Source: Letharia columbiana
Lineage: Eukaryota; Ascomycota; Lecanoromycetes; Lecanorales; Parmeliaceae
Direction of reading: 5' to 3'
Length of the DNA stretch: 64,000 bases
NCBI RefSeq assembly: GCF_014066305.1
Contig: NW_023501042.1
Span: 496,001 to 560,000, forward strand
The position numbers and the translations under genes are program-made. Positions 35,316-46,139 of this stretch are shown one piece after another. The notes beneath the pieces are model-generated. The model was not told the DNA's origin. It saw only the letters and a list, made by a program, of their open reading frames with translations, and searched no databases. Position 1 is the stretch's first letter. Each line of letters begins with the position of its first letter.

Positions 35316-37634
35316 TTGGTTGCTTCTTTCTTATCACTCATGTTTTTTCTGCGATCTTTGCTGTATCTGGCGCCTGCTCTGGTTTATGCGATCTACAATG
35401 ACCATCCTGAGGGTAGATTCAGGAGAGATGAACCCCAAAAGATTTCAAGCGGTATATCAGCGGCCTCTCATAATTTGGAGAACGTTGCCAGAGACAGTCA
35501 TAGAAACAGTATATCGCCCAGATAGCTCACCAATGAAAGGAATCTTTGCTGATATTGATGTTCCAGGTCGAAGCATAACGACGATTGCGGGTCATGAATA
35601 TACATCCAATGCAGTCAACTTGACCAATCTCAAGGCTAGTCTTGCCACACGACTAGTAAGTGGCCTTTTAGATGGTCGAGTCGCAAAATGCTGATTTTTT
35701 CAAAGAGAGCTCCACTGACAAGCATTACCCGCTACAGAGAGTACCAAGTCGCGCCTCTGGAATCTCCTCCGCTACGAAATGGCCGGCGGCGTCCAGTCTA
35801 CCGCCCACGGCTTCATCGTGGAATTACTCGTTGACGTTCCAGGGGAGAGCGATGGAAGTTGCCGCTACTTCCCATTTGGCCTACAAAACTACCTCATCTG
35901 TCAAGATTGTAATTTCACACAGCCCTTCAAATAGTACTGCTAGACACTCCACAACCATTGCAGGTGAAACATCCTCTATCCATGGACCATCCGTCTCGGG
36001 ATCCGGAAGCTCTTGGGTTGCCCAGAGTGCCCGGAGTGGTATTCTCCAATTGTCATCTCCAATTGGTCCTTCTTTTCCCGTTCAGGCGACACGCCTGGAA
36101 TACTTCACAGGCACTGAAGTCCTTCTCAACATTACTCTCAAGATCTTCTCTTTTCTCGCCTTTGGCTGCGCTTAGCACTGCAGCGGCACCGAGCGCCTTG
36201 AATACATCTGCTACTTTATCACCCAACTTGGCTTCGGGTGTAACAAGCCAAGCTTCTTTCTCTACGCACACTACTGCGTGGCTTTCAACTACATCGACAG
36301 GTGCTAGTGCCTCAGATATTTACAGCATGCCGATAACGACAACCATTACATCTCCCCCATCGGCGTACTTCACCTCAACAGCGTCGAATAGTGACTGGAC
36401 TACAGACACCACGACCTTAATAGAGGGTACCATCCGCCCTGTCTTGGTCGGCTGCAAAGTTTGCGGGGGTCTTCACCATGGTATTGTCATTGCTGTTTTA
36501 GGAGGCGCACAAGCAGATCCCAGACGCACGGGATGCGGATCCGGTTCAATCTTCGGCTCAGTATTCGGATGTGGGTCCGAGTTCGACTTTGCCCCGCTGC
36601 CTCCTTTCATCATTGGACTGGATGGTATACCTACCGAGGAAAGCGCTGATGGCGAAGGTGGTGACAGTAAAGTCTGTGAAGATGACAATATTTGCTCCCT
36701 TCCAACATCGGAGGAGAAAAAGTCCCAGGAACCTACCACCTTAACCATTATGCCGACCTCAATTTCCTCTTTAGGTTCGAGTACCATCTCAGATACTACT
36801 CCTAGTACGTCCGGTGGTTCATCACGCGAATACATGATCTTCCCTACGGCTGGCATAACTTCTAGCGAGTTGACTGCCCTCACGGAATACTTCACAGATG
36901 AACTAGGGGCCGGCAATGTATTACCAATTTCTCTAAATGACGCTGGTGACCAAGTCATGTATGTTGCATACTCGAGCGAAATATTCGCCTCAGACCTCCA
37001 GACACTAAATCCCAAGGTATGTAAGTATTTCATGGAGAATCCTTGTCCATGAAGTACTTATAGCATGCATGCATGGATACTAAACACAGAGCTGCTCGCG
37101 ATACTAGTCTACTACGGGACATGATGAGATCGACGCAATCATTCCATGTGTCGGGGTACTCGCTGCAGATCTGTCTATAGAGATACAGCTAACAATAACT
37201 TTATCTTACAGGTTGAGTCTGTTGTGGCCGACGTAGCGCAAACGATATGGGATGATCCTCCTGCCGGAACGTTATTATCATCCTTACATCGACGAGCTAG
37301 AAATAGAGATCAGGGTATCTTTGAGCATGATCTTGCGAAACGTGAAGATGTGGACGGGAAACAAGAGTCCGCACCGCCCGAGCTCAGATTTGTATCACAG
37401 CCCAAAGGTGTCGGTCTTGACCTTCGTGGAGACGAGGACGACCTCGGCGGTAATGTGGTGCCCTACTATGCGTACTCCTCGGCTGCAGGAGAGGGTGTTA
37501 CTGTATATGTCATCGATAGCGGTGCGAACCCTTCGAATCCTGAGTACATAGGAATGCTTGGCACTAAGCGCTGGCTGGAAATTGACGTAGGAATAAGTTG
37601 CCAAAATGTGAAGGATTACATTTTGAGTAGCTAA
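35316..37634 (+). pseudogene. Secreted subtilase-like (S8) gene, frame-broken and truncated
   Basis: The parts of a secreted subtilisin-like protease are spread over several frames. A signal peptide (core MFFLRSLLYLAPALVYA) starts at 35316 or 35340; the TATA box favours these over the ATG at 35266. One frame change is needed near 35485-35500. A GTAAGT donor at 35656 and an AG at 35707 mark a 52-bp intron. A long Ser/Thr-rich region follows, with another frame change near 36100-36150. Then come a Cys/Gly-rich segment (VGCKVCGGLHHG, GCGSGSIFGSVFGCGSEF) and an inhibitor-I9-like propeptide region (about 36820-37015). After an intron at 37016-37210 the catalytic domain begins with YVIDSGANPSNPEY, the Asp-triad region. 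The frame stops at 37634, directly before an A/C homopolymer run, so the His and Ser triad regions are absent. The unexplained frame changes may be mutations or sequencing indels. Confidence 0.6.
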
Positions 37635-37739
37635 AAAAAAAAAAAAAAACAAAAAAAAAAAACAAAAAAAAACCAACCAACCCAAACCCAAAACCCCCCC
37701 CCCCCCCCAAAAAAAAAAAAAACCCCCAAAAAAAAAAAA
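37635..37739. repeat. A/C homopolymer tract interrupting gene island 1
   Basis: About 105 bp of runs of A and C only, including a run of 16 C, directly after the truncated protease frame. It is unlike any other local sequence, and it replaces what should be the rest of the S8 catalytic domain. It is probably a sequencing or assembly fault at a repeat or breakpoint. If real, it is a simple-sequence insertion. Confidence 0.6.
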
Positions 37740-38058
37740 TTAGTCTTCAATTCTACAGCCCTCGACTTTCTTGAAATTCAGGTAAGATCTACAGAAGAAC
37801 CTTGAGCGATGTTTTGAGCGATGTATTCATTACGTCGGTTTTCCTACTCGGGTGGTTTTCCCATGTTCTATCTATGTCTTTAAATAGATCGGTGAAAGTC
37901 CTCTTTGTTGTTTGGCGGAGGTTGACAATGCGAACAGCTTCAAATTTAGGATTGAGACTGCGGAAAAAGCTATTGGCATTAATTACTCGCGACTTTCCAT
38001 TGTCCTAGCCAACGATACGGACAAAAGGAAAAGCAGCGGCGCTGATCTCGTGGGATAG
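37740..38058 (+). CDS. Orphan gene fragment with one intron
   Basis: An open frame with no start of its own begins right after the homopolymer tract (37743) and reads VFNSTALDFLEIQ to a CAG/GTAAGA donor at 37781/37782. The intron ends at TTTAAATAG (37887), and the same frame continues from 37888 for 56 codons (beginning IGESPLCCLAEVD, containing SFKFRIETAEKAIG) to TAG at 38056-38058. The clean splice sites and preserved phase suggest a real 3' gene end. It could be the C-terminus of the truncated protease gene upstream or of another gene lost in the tract. I do not recognise the family. Confidence 0.45.
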
Positions 38059-38158
38059 CTAATTATGGAGCGGGGAACAAAAGTGAGTACGATCCTTTCT
38101 GAACAATTAGATAACTGCGAGAACGATTGGAGACAAGCACCTACAACCTATAAGCGGA

Positions 38159-39802
38159 ATGTCTCTCGTAAAACGACACTCTCGAAAGCCTCACCAACGT
38201 ACGCGGCAGGCCCGCGGAACCTCCAATCGCTTGGTAGTAGAACAGCACCCGAATACAGAGCGACGTTGTTCCAGCAGCCTCCAGAGGACCACTTTGCGAC
38301 GGAAGAATAATCAGGGATCCTATAATCTTCGCTCGAGCCAGCACAAATGTCCCTACTGCGATCGTCATTGCAACGAAGGCGAGTTCCAGCCTGAAGAGCA
38401 AGCCAACTTTGCTGAGCACTGCAGCCCCTGTTCCGGCGAGGATGACGTGGGTACTACTCGCAGAGAGTGTCGTCCAGAGGAGTTTCCTGATCTCGATTTT
38501 CATCATTCCTTTGGATTGTTTCTAAGTCACAAAAATCCAGTCTTGGATAGTGTTGACCAAGACGTTGGTAGGTACTGGACTCTTCTGAACAAGTCTCCAA
38601 CCATGCTTCAGCATCATATCCACGACATTGGTGACCGGTATCGCGACGCGTTTCGGCGTTTCTTCACGGCGGAACCAATCAGCCTGCACGGCCACGTAAG
38701 TGACGCGTCTAGCCCTGCGCTCTTGACGAGTCTGATATCCCATCTTGCCTCTCGTGGCTCCACAAATGGGAGCAGTCCTTTTCTCGAGGAAGCAGACAAA
38801 GCCAACCCTTGTGTCGCAATCCTAGAGGGGTCTTATGGAGCAGGATACGGGCCTCTGGCACACAACTCAGTACTGGAATTCGTCAGACCCCTGGCAAACG
38901 GGAGAAATCCTATTGTCATAAAGACCCACAACGCAGCTAATATCGATGACCAGGTGAGAAAAGCTAAGCGAACGGGATGTGTGGCACTAATAGCAGAGAT
39001 CGTTCGCGCTCGTGACGGAGTGGTTATCAGTCAATCAGCATGGAGACACCTGTTGAGAGCTTGCGAAAAGAATAATCTGGTACTAGTCGTCGATGAAGCG
39101 TTGACCGCAATTCGTTGCGGCGCACCGTTCGCTTATCAGCTACCACAATTCCAAAAGCATGGGGTCCCTGACCTTGTTCTGTTTGGAAAGGCTGTGAGAA
39201 CAAACGGCATTGCCGTCGACTGGCGAGGCGTCAACATGAAAAAACTGGAAGTTACCGATCCAGAAGAACGCCTGTTTATAGCGCTTCAATGGCAAGAGCG
39301 GCTTACGGAGATGGCACCTGCGGCGAGCCTGCTCACCTCATGGGGAACGATTGTGCTAGCGGAAAAGGAACAGTGGCCACAGTGTGCTCGTGAAATTGGC
39401 CGTATACTTCGCAACCTAATCGAATCAGAGGGCATCAAATCTTCCTTAATAGGCGGGTCAAATAGCCTTATATATCTGCGAGTTCAAGACCAAGCTCGCA
39501 TCACATCACCCATTATGGGAGCAAACGCAGGCAAGTATGTTCGCTGGTTCCCCATGATGGATGTGGTCATGACATCAGAGAGGGAACTTAGCACTAAGGT
39601 TTTTGGTCCTGGCAGCATCCCTCATCGCCGAGATGTCTCGGCATATCTGACCAGTCAAGGTGTGCAATTGGGCTTTTGTTCAAGATGTGGACAAGCGGTC
39701 GAAGCTGATGTCAGACCCTCGTGCCGACTGTGTGTTGTAAGAACCTGTGAGGAGTGTGAGCCGGGGGAACACTCATGTCCGATGGAAGGCATGAGCAAAT
39801 GA
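38159..39802 (+). CDS. Divergent class III (PLP-dependent) aminotransferase-like protein with Cys-rich ends
   Basis: Class III aminotransferases move amino groups using pyridoxal phosphate. This 547-residue frame has a family-like core. It starts with a substrate/cofactor-domain segment EGSYGAGYGPLAHNS (223-237) and then VALIAEIVRARDGVV (275-289). VVDEALTAIRCG (310-321) matches the Asp motif that holds the PLP ring nitrogen, and LVLFGKAVRTNG (339-350) places Lys344 as the likely Schiff-base lysine. The usual N-terminal domain looks shortened. The ends are unusual: a CPYC...C...CSPC cluster at 64-91 and a CSRC...CRLC...CEEC cluster at 507-533 could each bind zinc. The first 60 residues are very basic and may not be real; an overlapping frame from 38065 (MERGTKVSTILSEQ) could be the true upstream exon. 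The substrate is unknown. Confidence 0.7.
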   Translation: MSLVKRHSRKPHQRTRQARGTSNRLVVEQHPNTERRCSSSLQRTTLRRKNNQGSYNLRSSQHKCPYCDRHCNEGEFQPEEQANFAEHCSPCSGEDDVGTTRRECRPEEFPDLDFHHSFGLFLSHKNPVLDSVDQDVGRYWTLLNKSPTMLQHHIHDIGDRYRDAFRRFFTAEPISLHGHVSDASSPALLTSLISHLASRGSTNGSSPFLEEADKANPCVAILEGSYGAGYGPLAHNSVLEFVRPLANGRNPIVIKTHNAANIDDQVRKAKRTGCVALIAEIVRARDGVVISQSAWRHLLRACEKNNLVLVVDEALTAIRCGAPFAYQLPQFQKHGVPDLVLFGKAVRTNGIAVDWRGVNMKKLEVTDPEERLFIALQWQERLTEMAPAASLLTSWGTIVLAEKEQWPQCAREIGRILRNLIESEGIKSSLIGGSNSLIYLRVQDQARITSPIMGANAGKYVRWFPMMDVVMTSERELSTKVFGPGSIPHRRDVSAYLTSQGVQLGFCSRCGQAVEADVRPSCRLCVVRTCEECEPGEHSCPMEGMSK

Positions 39803-39865
39803 AGTACGCAAAAGACGGGTCGATTGTTCAGCTTTTGCCCAAGCATCAAGGCTACGCTGCCGACT

Positions 39866-42800
39866 TATCTAAATAATAATTAATTAGATTTTAAGATTTA
39901 ATTATATATAGATAGCGATTTACTATATAGCTTAATTTTAGAAAAATCTTTAAAATAAATTTATATCTAATAGAAAACTATTAGCTTTAAATTAAATAAG
40001 AATATTAAAGATAATATAATATAACGAGAATATAAATTAAATATATTTCGATATATAGATAATATAAGTTAGACTTTTTAACGATTAAGTAGTTAAATCT
40101 TATTATTAATTAAATCGATATTTTTCTCGAAGATAGCGATTTCTTTTATAAAAAGAGTATTTTAAGTAATAACTTAGAGTAATTAAGTATATATAGAGTA
40201 TTATATAATATAGCGATAATATATTATCTTATAAAGATCTTATTTAAATTAAATAGCGATAATAATTTATTAATAGAAAAGCGAGTAAATAAGTTTTATA
40301 GCGAATAAATAAGAGTAGATATTATTATTTATAGCGATAATAAATAGAGTAATTTCTCTTTTAAATAAATTTATCTTTAAGATTAATAGAAATAGTTTTA
40401 TATAATAACTATAAAGCGTAATTAAATATCTTATAATATATTATTATTCGAAATCGCTATTCTTAAATTTAGTTTAAAATTATATAAATTCGTCTATATA
40501 AAGAAATATAGTAAATATAAGATAAAAGAAAGTATATAAGATAGCTTTTTCTAAGAAAGTTTTATTAAATTAGATAAGAATATAAAGTAATAGATCTTAT
40601 ATAATTAAACGATATTCTTTAATATCGATCTCGTTATATAGTCTATAAATATTAATAATTACTCGCTATAATAGTAAATAATAAAAGATCTTAAGATTCT
40701 TAAATTTTATATTTATATAGGCTAATCGAATATCTATAAGATAGATCTTAATAAATTTAATCTAAATATAATAATTAATTAGATATACTATTTAGTTAAT
40801 AAATAATTAAATAATAAAAAAAAACGCGATAATTCTTAATAGAGATATAAAATTCGATATAGAAGGCCTTCGTCGTTTAATAACTACTTCTTATTTTATT
40901 AACTAGATCTTATTAGAGATATCTCATAATATTATAATTTAGAGAAGTCTTCTTATATTATAATTTAGATAAATTATAATTTAATAATTTCTATATAGAT
41001 TAAGAGCGCTTAGCTATAAATATAAATTAGTAATTTTATTAAATTTAAAAGTAAGAGAGTAAGTTAACTAAAGTATTTTACTTAATAGAAATTTAAATTA
41101 TATTATAAATAATATTATATTAAGCGAATAATATAATTATTTATCTAAGTAATATTATAGTTAACTTATATATAGAACTATTATAAATACTCTTAATAAT
41201 AACGTTATTATTATAATAGAGTATAAGATATAATTAATATAAGCGAGATAGCTATCTATAAATAATTATAAAAATAATAAATATCTCTTTAAATTAAATA
41301 TTCTTCTTATAATAGCGAATAGCGAAGTATATATTAAATATATCGTCTAGTTTAGAATAAATAGCGATATTCTCGAGAATATACTCTCTTATTTTATAGC
41401 TTATTAGAAGTATTTATTTATATAAAATAATAATAATATATAGACTATACTAACGAAGTAGATATATCTTATTTTATCTAAATAGAAAGATATTTTATTA
41501 GCGTAGATTCGCTATAATTATAGCGATAATATAATAATATTCTTATTTTTTAAATAATATAAAGTAAAGTCTTTTTAGAAAAGCTTTATTAGAGATTATT
41601 ACTTTAACGAAGAAGAATAATAGATCTATCGCTAACTTAAGCTCGTTATAAAAAATACTTCATCTATTTAAAAGGGCTTTTATTAACTTTCTTACTTATT
41701 TTAGCTTATTAAAAGAGAGTCTAATCTTTATCTTCTCGCTATTAAATTAAATTTCTAAAAATTTAATAAAAATATTTTTCTTATTCTTAATATAATTTAT
41801 TTTTAAATTATAGTTATTATAGATAATATTAAAGTTCTTACTAAATTAAATTATATCGTTATTAGATAAAAGAATAGCGAAGAAGTTATTTAGATAGTAA
41901 AATATAATACTTTAAAAGAGAATAATAATAAGTATTTAATAAAGGGTCTTAGCGAATAGATTAAAAATAAAAGAGCGCGATATATAGATTAAATAATAAG
42001 AATCTATTAATATAATAGAAGTTATTTTAAAAGAAATCTAGTAGTTAAAAGTTTAACTCGACTATAGAAATATATCTAAATATATTAATAAGATCTTATT
42101 TAATTATAATTATATCTCTAATTTTAAATAAATAAAATATCGATAATATTATCTAATATAATATACTTGAGTACTTTATAAATCTTATAAATATAGTAAT
42201 TAACGAAGTATAGTTATAAAAAGAAAAGATTATAAATTCTTCTTTAGCTATTATTATACTTCGAAGATAAGATCTAATAAAAACAAAATAAAGTATTTTA
42301 AGAGTTTTATATCTAATCTTATTAGATAATTATTATTCTTCTACTTTTAAAGATCTTTAAATAGTATTTTAAATATTATAGCGATATTAAGATAAGAGTT
42401 TATTTAATAATAATTAATTAAGATCTTAATAGTCTATTTTAATATCGCGAGCGATAATTATAAGTAAGATATTAGCGAATATCTAATTAAGATAATTCTT
42501 AAGCTATTTCTTTTAGTCGTCTTTCTTTAATAAACTATATCTTTTTAATAGAGACTTACTTAGCGAGATAAGTATATATAAAAATAACTCAACTATCGAC
42601 TTAAGACTTCTTAATATTAATTATAATTAAGAGATAAAAGAAAATCTTATATTTAGCGAGATAATATTAATAAAGACTTTATTAATATAGCTAATAATAG
42701 AATATAATAAATTATATATATTATATATATATAGATAGCGATAATCTTAAGCGTTATAGAATTTATTATAATTAAATTAATTATAATAGAATAATTAAGA

Positions 42801-43685
42801 GTTTTAAATATTTTAATAAGAAGATATAAAAGTAATATTATAATATATCTAAGATAAAGTTTAATTTAGATATAAATTATATAATAGATAAACTTTTAAT
42901 TAAATCGATAAAAGTCGCTATCTTAAAATTCGATTTTCTAAATAATTATCGAATATTCTCTTATATATAGATATCATCTTAATAAAGCTAAATTCTATTA
43001 TAAACGAAGATCTTATAAAAATAATATATTGATTAAAAGATATAGATAGTTAATAGATTAGAAATATAGTAGCGATAATTTAATAGAGCTTTCTTAAAGA
43101 AATAGAATAATTATTTTATAGATAAAGAAATATATAATTTAACTATAGATCTCGAAGTATTAAAGAAGCTCTTTAAGTTTCTTAATCTTTTTATTATCAT
43201 TAGCGAGGCGATTAATAAAGCTATTAAATAGTTTATTAAGATATTTAATATCGAATATTTTATAATAGATTTATTTAATATATTTTAAGATTTATCGCTT
43301 TAAAACGAAGAAAAAAAGAAGACTATTATAAGATTATTATCTTAATATAAAAAGAAGTAATATAATATTACTTTTCTTCTTAGATAATATTAATATTCTC
43401 TTTACTATAATAAGATTAAAGTTAATTATAAGATTTAAAGAGATATAGATAATAATTAAAAAGATAAAGTAAATAGAAATAACTAATAAATTAATAATAT
43501 AGAGATTTAGAATATAAACTAATATATAATAGAGATAGTTAACTAACGATAAATATAAATCTTATTAACCTCGCTTTATATATAGACGAGTTTATCACAA
43601 TTTTAAAGTATATTATTTTTATTAATCTATTTCTTATTCAAGTTTTTAATAAACGAATTATAATTAAATAATATAGAGATTAAAA
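39866..43685. other. RIP-degraded AT-rich block between gene islands
   Basis: CA/TG-depleted DNA with scattered GCGATA-type motifs and no reading frames. It starts abruptly after ACTTATCTAAATAATAATT and ends near 43690. No landmark of families B, C or LTR is seen, so it derives from some other repeat. Confidence 0.75.
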
Positions 43686-44797
43686 ATTAACTTTAAGGCA
43701 ACTTTAATTGAGCAGTCTTGATAGGCAGCATGTCAGTCATGATGACGGTGAATGCAGTGATAAGCTGATTTTTGACTGAAGAACCTGAAGAGAACTTGTT
43801 GAAAAAGAATCTCGGAACGAAAAGGGCTGTTTGGCAACTATCGTCAAACATCAAACCATGGGAAGGCAAACTAAATGTGGCCAAAGCTGACTGGCTGTAA
43901 AATGGAATGGGGGTTATGATGTTTTACCAGTAAAGACTTAGCCGGAAGACAGTGACGCAGACACTCGAAGTACGGGGGCTGTTAGTCATCTGTACAGTAT
44001 GTCTGAATTGGTGGTAGAGGTCCGCTCAGAAATTTCTAGTGCTAGGAAATTCTCTATGTGCAAACGAGGTCAAGCGGCAACATACAGCAAGTTTGCTATA
44101 TGGGTAGGCAAAGTCCTTGTGAGAATGGGAGTGAAGTGTGGAGTACCCTGATGAATTCAATCATAATTGAAAAAGGCTACTAGAGGCTCGAGAAGGAATT
44201 GGATTTAGCTTGCACTGCGAAGGTAAATTGTTCCTGTTGCACGAGCTTCTAGAATGAATCTTCACCTTACTTGTACGCTATCAAGACCGCTCGGTAATAG
44301 TATTTTCTCGCTTCTACAAAAGTTCGTCGCGTTATGCTAAAATACTGTTGTTGGTTCTTGAAAAGTGAACCTGTTAACTATGCCGGATGAATAAGTCGTC
44401 CCATCCAGAAAGTGTTGAAGGCTCTTGAGGCCAGATAAGAGGTGCGAGAATGGGTTATAACCGACAGCGAGTCTCTCACTATGCCTTCAAGCGTTTAGCT
44501 CCAGAGCAAACAAGAAGTAAGTCTCAGCGCTTCACGCGCTAACGCTTAATCAACACACTGTCACCGCCGCGCTGCGCAACCGATTCATGCAAGAACTCAG
44601 CCCTAAAACTTTTTGCAAGTACACATCAGCTATTCTGCTGGGCGCCGAAGGTTCCAATGAAACTCGTGCTCTAGTATCAACAAGTCATAGAATAAGCTCC
44701 GTCACGCACAGCTCTGCGAATCATCTCCCCTGTCTGGGATATTCAGTTATAATGGCCGGCCGAATTTGGTCTGCGAAAAGACTCAGGCTAATTGCGC
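43686..44797. other. Normal-composition intergenic region of gene island 2
   Basis: Mixed-composition DNA without a convincing gene. A 63-codon minus-strand ORF at 43693-43884 (MATFSLPSHGLMFDDSCQTA) lies at the very edge of the RIP block and could be the end of a gene lost into it, but no family is recognised. ORFs at 44587-44805 and nearby are open by chance. No tRNA was found. Confidence 0.5.
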
Positions 44798-45489
44798 TCA
44801 TGTAGATCCCCTCCATGCCCTAAATACGCCCGGGTCCCGCCATGGCAGCACATATTCCGACCCCTTCATGCTCCACCCAGCGCGCTCCAAACTTCGACAA
44901 ATTTTAGGCTTAGCGTCGCTTGTGCAAGCGCTGAAACACTCAAGATTCTCTCGCTGCGCCTTCCGCGTACCTCGCTGCACAAGCATTGTCGCCGCCCCGC
45001 GGCGCTGATTAATTGGAAATGTCGCCAACGCTTTTTACCCTTGGTTTGTCTTTGCTCAGGGCTATATCTAGGACCTGAGACTGGAGGACTCTTACTTACA
45101 GATGTGGGAACAGGTGGACATCAGTGCTGTGCGCATCTTGTACTGCGCCTCTGTCAGGCTCTGGCAAGTTAAAACATTCATGTCTGGAGATGGATTTGTG
45201 GGCTGCACTGCACCCGAAGCTCCTCCACCATGACCACCTTCGTTCGATTCCTGTTGGATCAACCATTTTGCAAATGAGATGTTTCCCCATTCTCGTCGGC
45301 GGCTATCTTGATGATGATGGTTGAGGGGTACTGCATTTGGTCCAAGATTGTCTGAAGCCATCACGTGTGGTTTGACGGCGTTGCCAGGTAGCATGTCATG
45401 AGCAGTGGGTCGTTGGCGAAGGCTGAGAAGACGATTTCAACGACGCGAAGAATGTCTTCTTTGCTTGCTGGAGAGAGAACGAGAGGCAT
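44798..45489 (-). pseudogene. GNAT-family N-acetyltransferase gene, broken
   Basis: GNAT enzymes transfer acetyl from acetyl-CoA to amines. The start at 45489 gives MPLVLSPASKEDILRVVEIV and FSAFANDPLL, the usual first strand and helix of fungal GNATs. An in-frame TGA at 45363-45361 interrupts this, and the same frame then continues as WLQTILDQMQYPSTIIIKIA. A second lesion, one missing base in a GGGG run near 45286, shifts the frame to ISFAKWLIQQESNEG. An intron from GTAAGT at 45099 to AG at 45031 joins in phase to the acetyl-CoA-binding motif PINQRRGAATMLVQRG. The last exon ends at TGA, 44798. Motif order and splice phase make the family call fairly strong. Two lesions argue for a pseudogene, although the missing G could be a sequencing error. 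Confidence 0.75.
45031..45099 (-). other. Intron of the broken acetyltransferase gene
   Basis: 69 bp from GTAAGTAAG to GGTAAAAAG on the minus strand. The exon phase (ATC T / CG TTG) restores a continuous GNAT reading on both sides. Confidence 0.65.
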
Positions 45490-46139
45490 GGTGGAGACTA
45501 CGACGTATGAAGCCTACGCTGGCGATCTGTAACTCAGGGGAATGCTGCGAAGACTAGAATGAAACATCGATTCGAGGCGCTCTAATAAGAGGTAAGAACC
45601 TTAAATCTTTCTATACCTGAGAAAAGGATTCTGTCAGAGATCTGTAAGCGTAAGCATGGCGTAGCGAAAGTATCGCCTGTCAGGTTTGTATTGGATGCGA
45701 TTGGGTTGTTGATGTAACCTAATCCTAAGCAACATCAACTTTTGATGTTGCTTTCAATTCCGCCGGCGGAAGCTCTTGGCACTTGAATTGAGATCCTCGA
45801 GGCTAGTCTCTGTCTACGTCGGCGGCAAACCTTTAAGCCAATCATGCCTCCTTTATCTCTTCGGTGCTGAATGTTGTATCATTTATAATTTCGTGAGTGC
45901 CGTAGTTCTATGAACCAGTCTCGTGAAGTCATTCCACTATCACGATATGTATTCTAACGCGACAAGAAGATGGGCTTGCGATCCCATAACGAGCGTGACA
46001 TCTAAGCATATGTATGATATCCATTTCCTTCCCCATCAAAGTGATCCAAGATACACCAAAACCAGCCGAAGAGTAGTAGTAGAAGCGAAATATGTCCATA
46101 GGCACCACAATCACAGCTTAGCTCTCGAATTCTATCCCT
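45490..46139. other. Intergenic region with a perfect hairpin
   Basis: This is the shared upstream side of the acetyltransferase pseudogene and the downstream side of the thaumatin-like gene. No gene was found. A perfect inverted repeat, GCAACATCAA (45729-45738) and TTGATGTTGC (45742-45751) with a CTT loop, is the only structured element seen. Its role is unknown; it could be a terminator-like or protein-binding site. Confidence 0.5.

Noticed and set aside
44587..45324. Plus-strand ORFs opposite the acetyltransferase gene.
   Set aside because: They are antisense to a recognisable GNAT reading on the minus strand and have no domain of their own.
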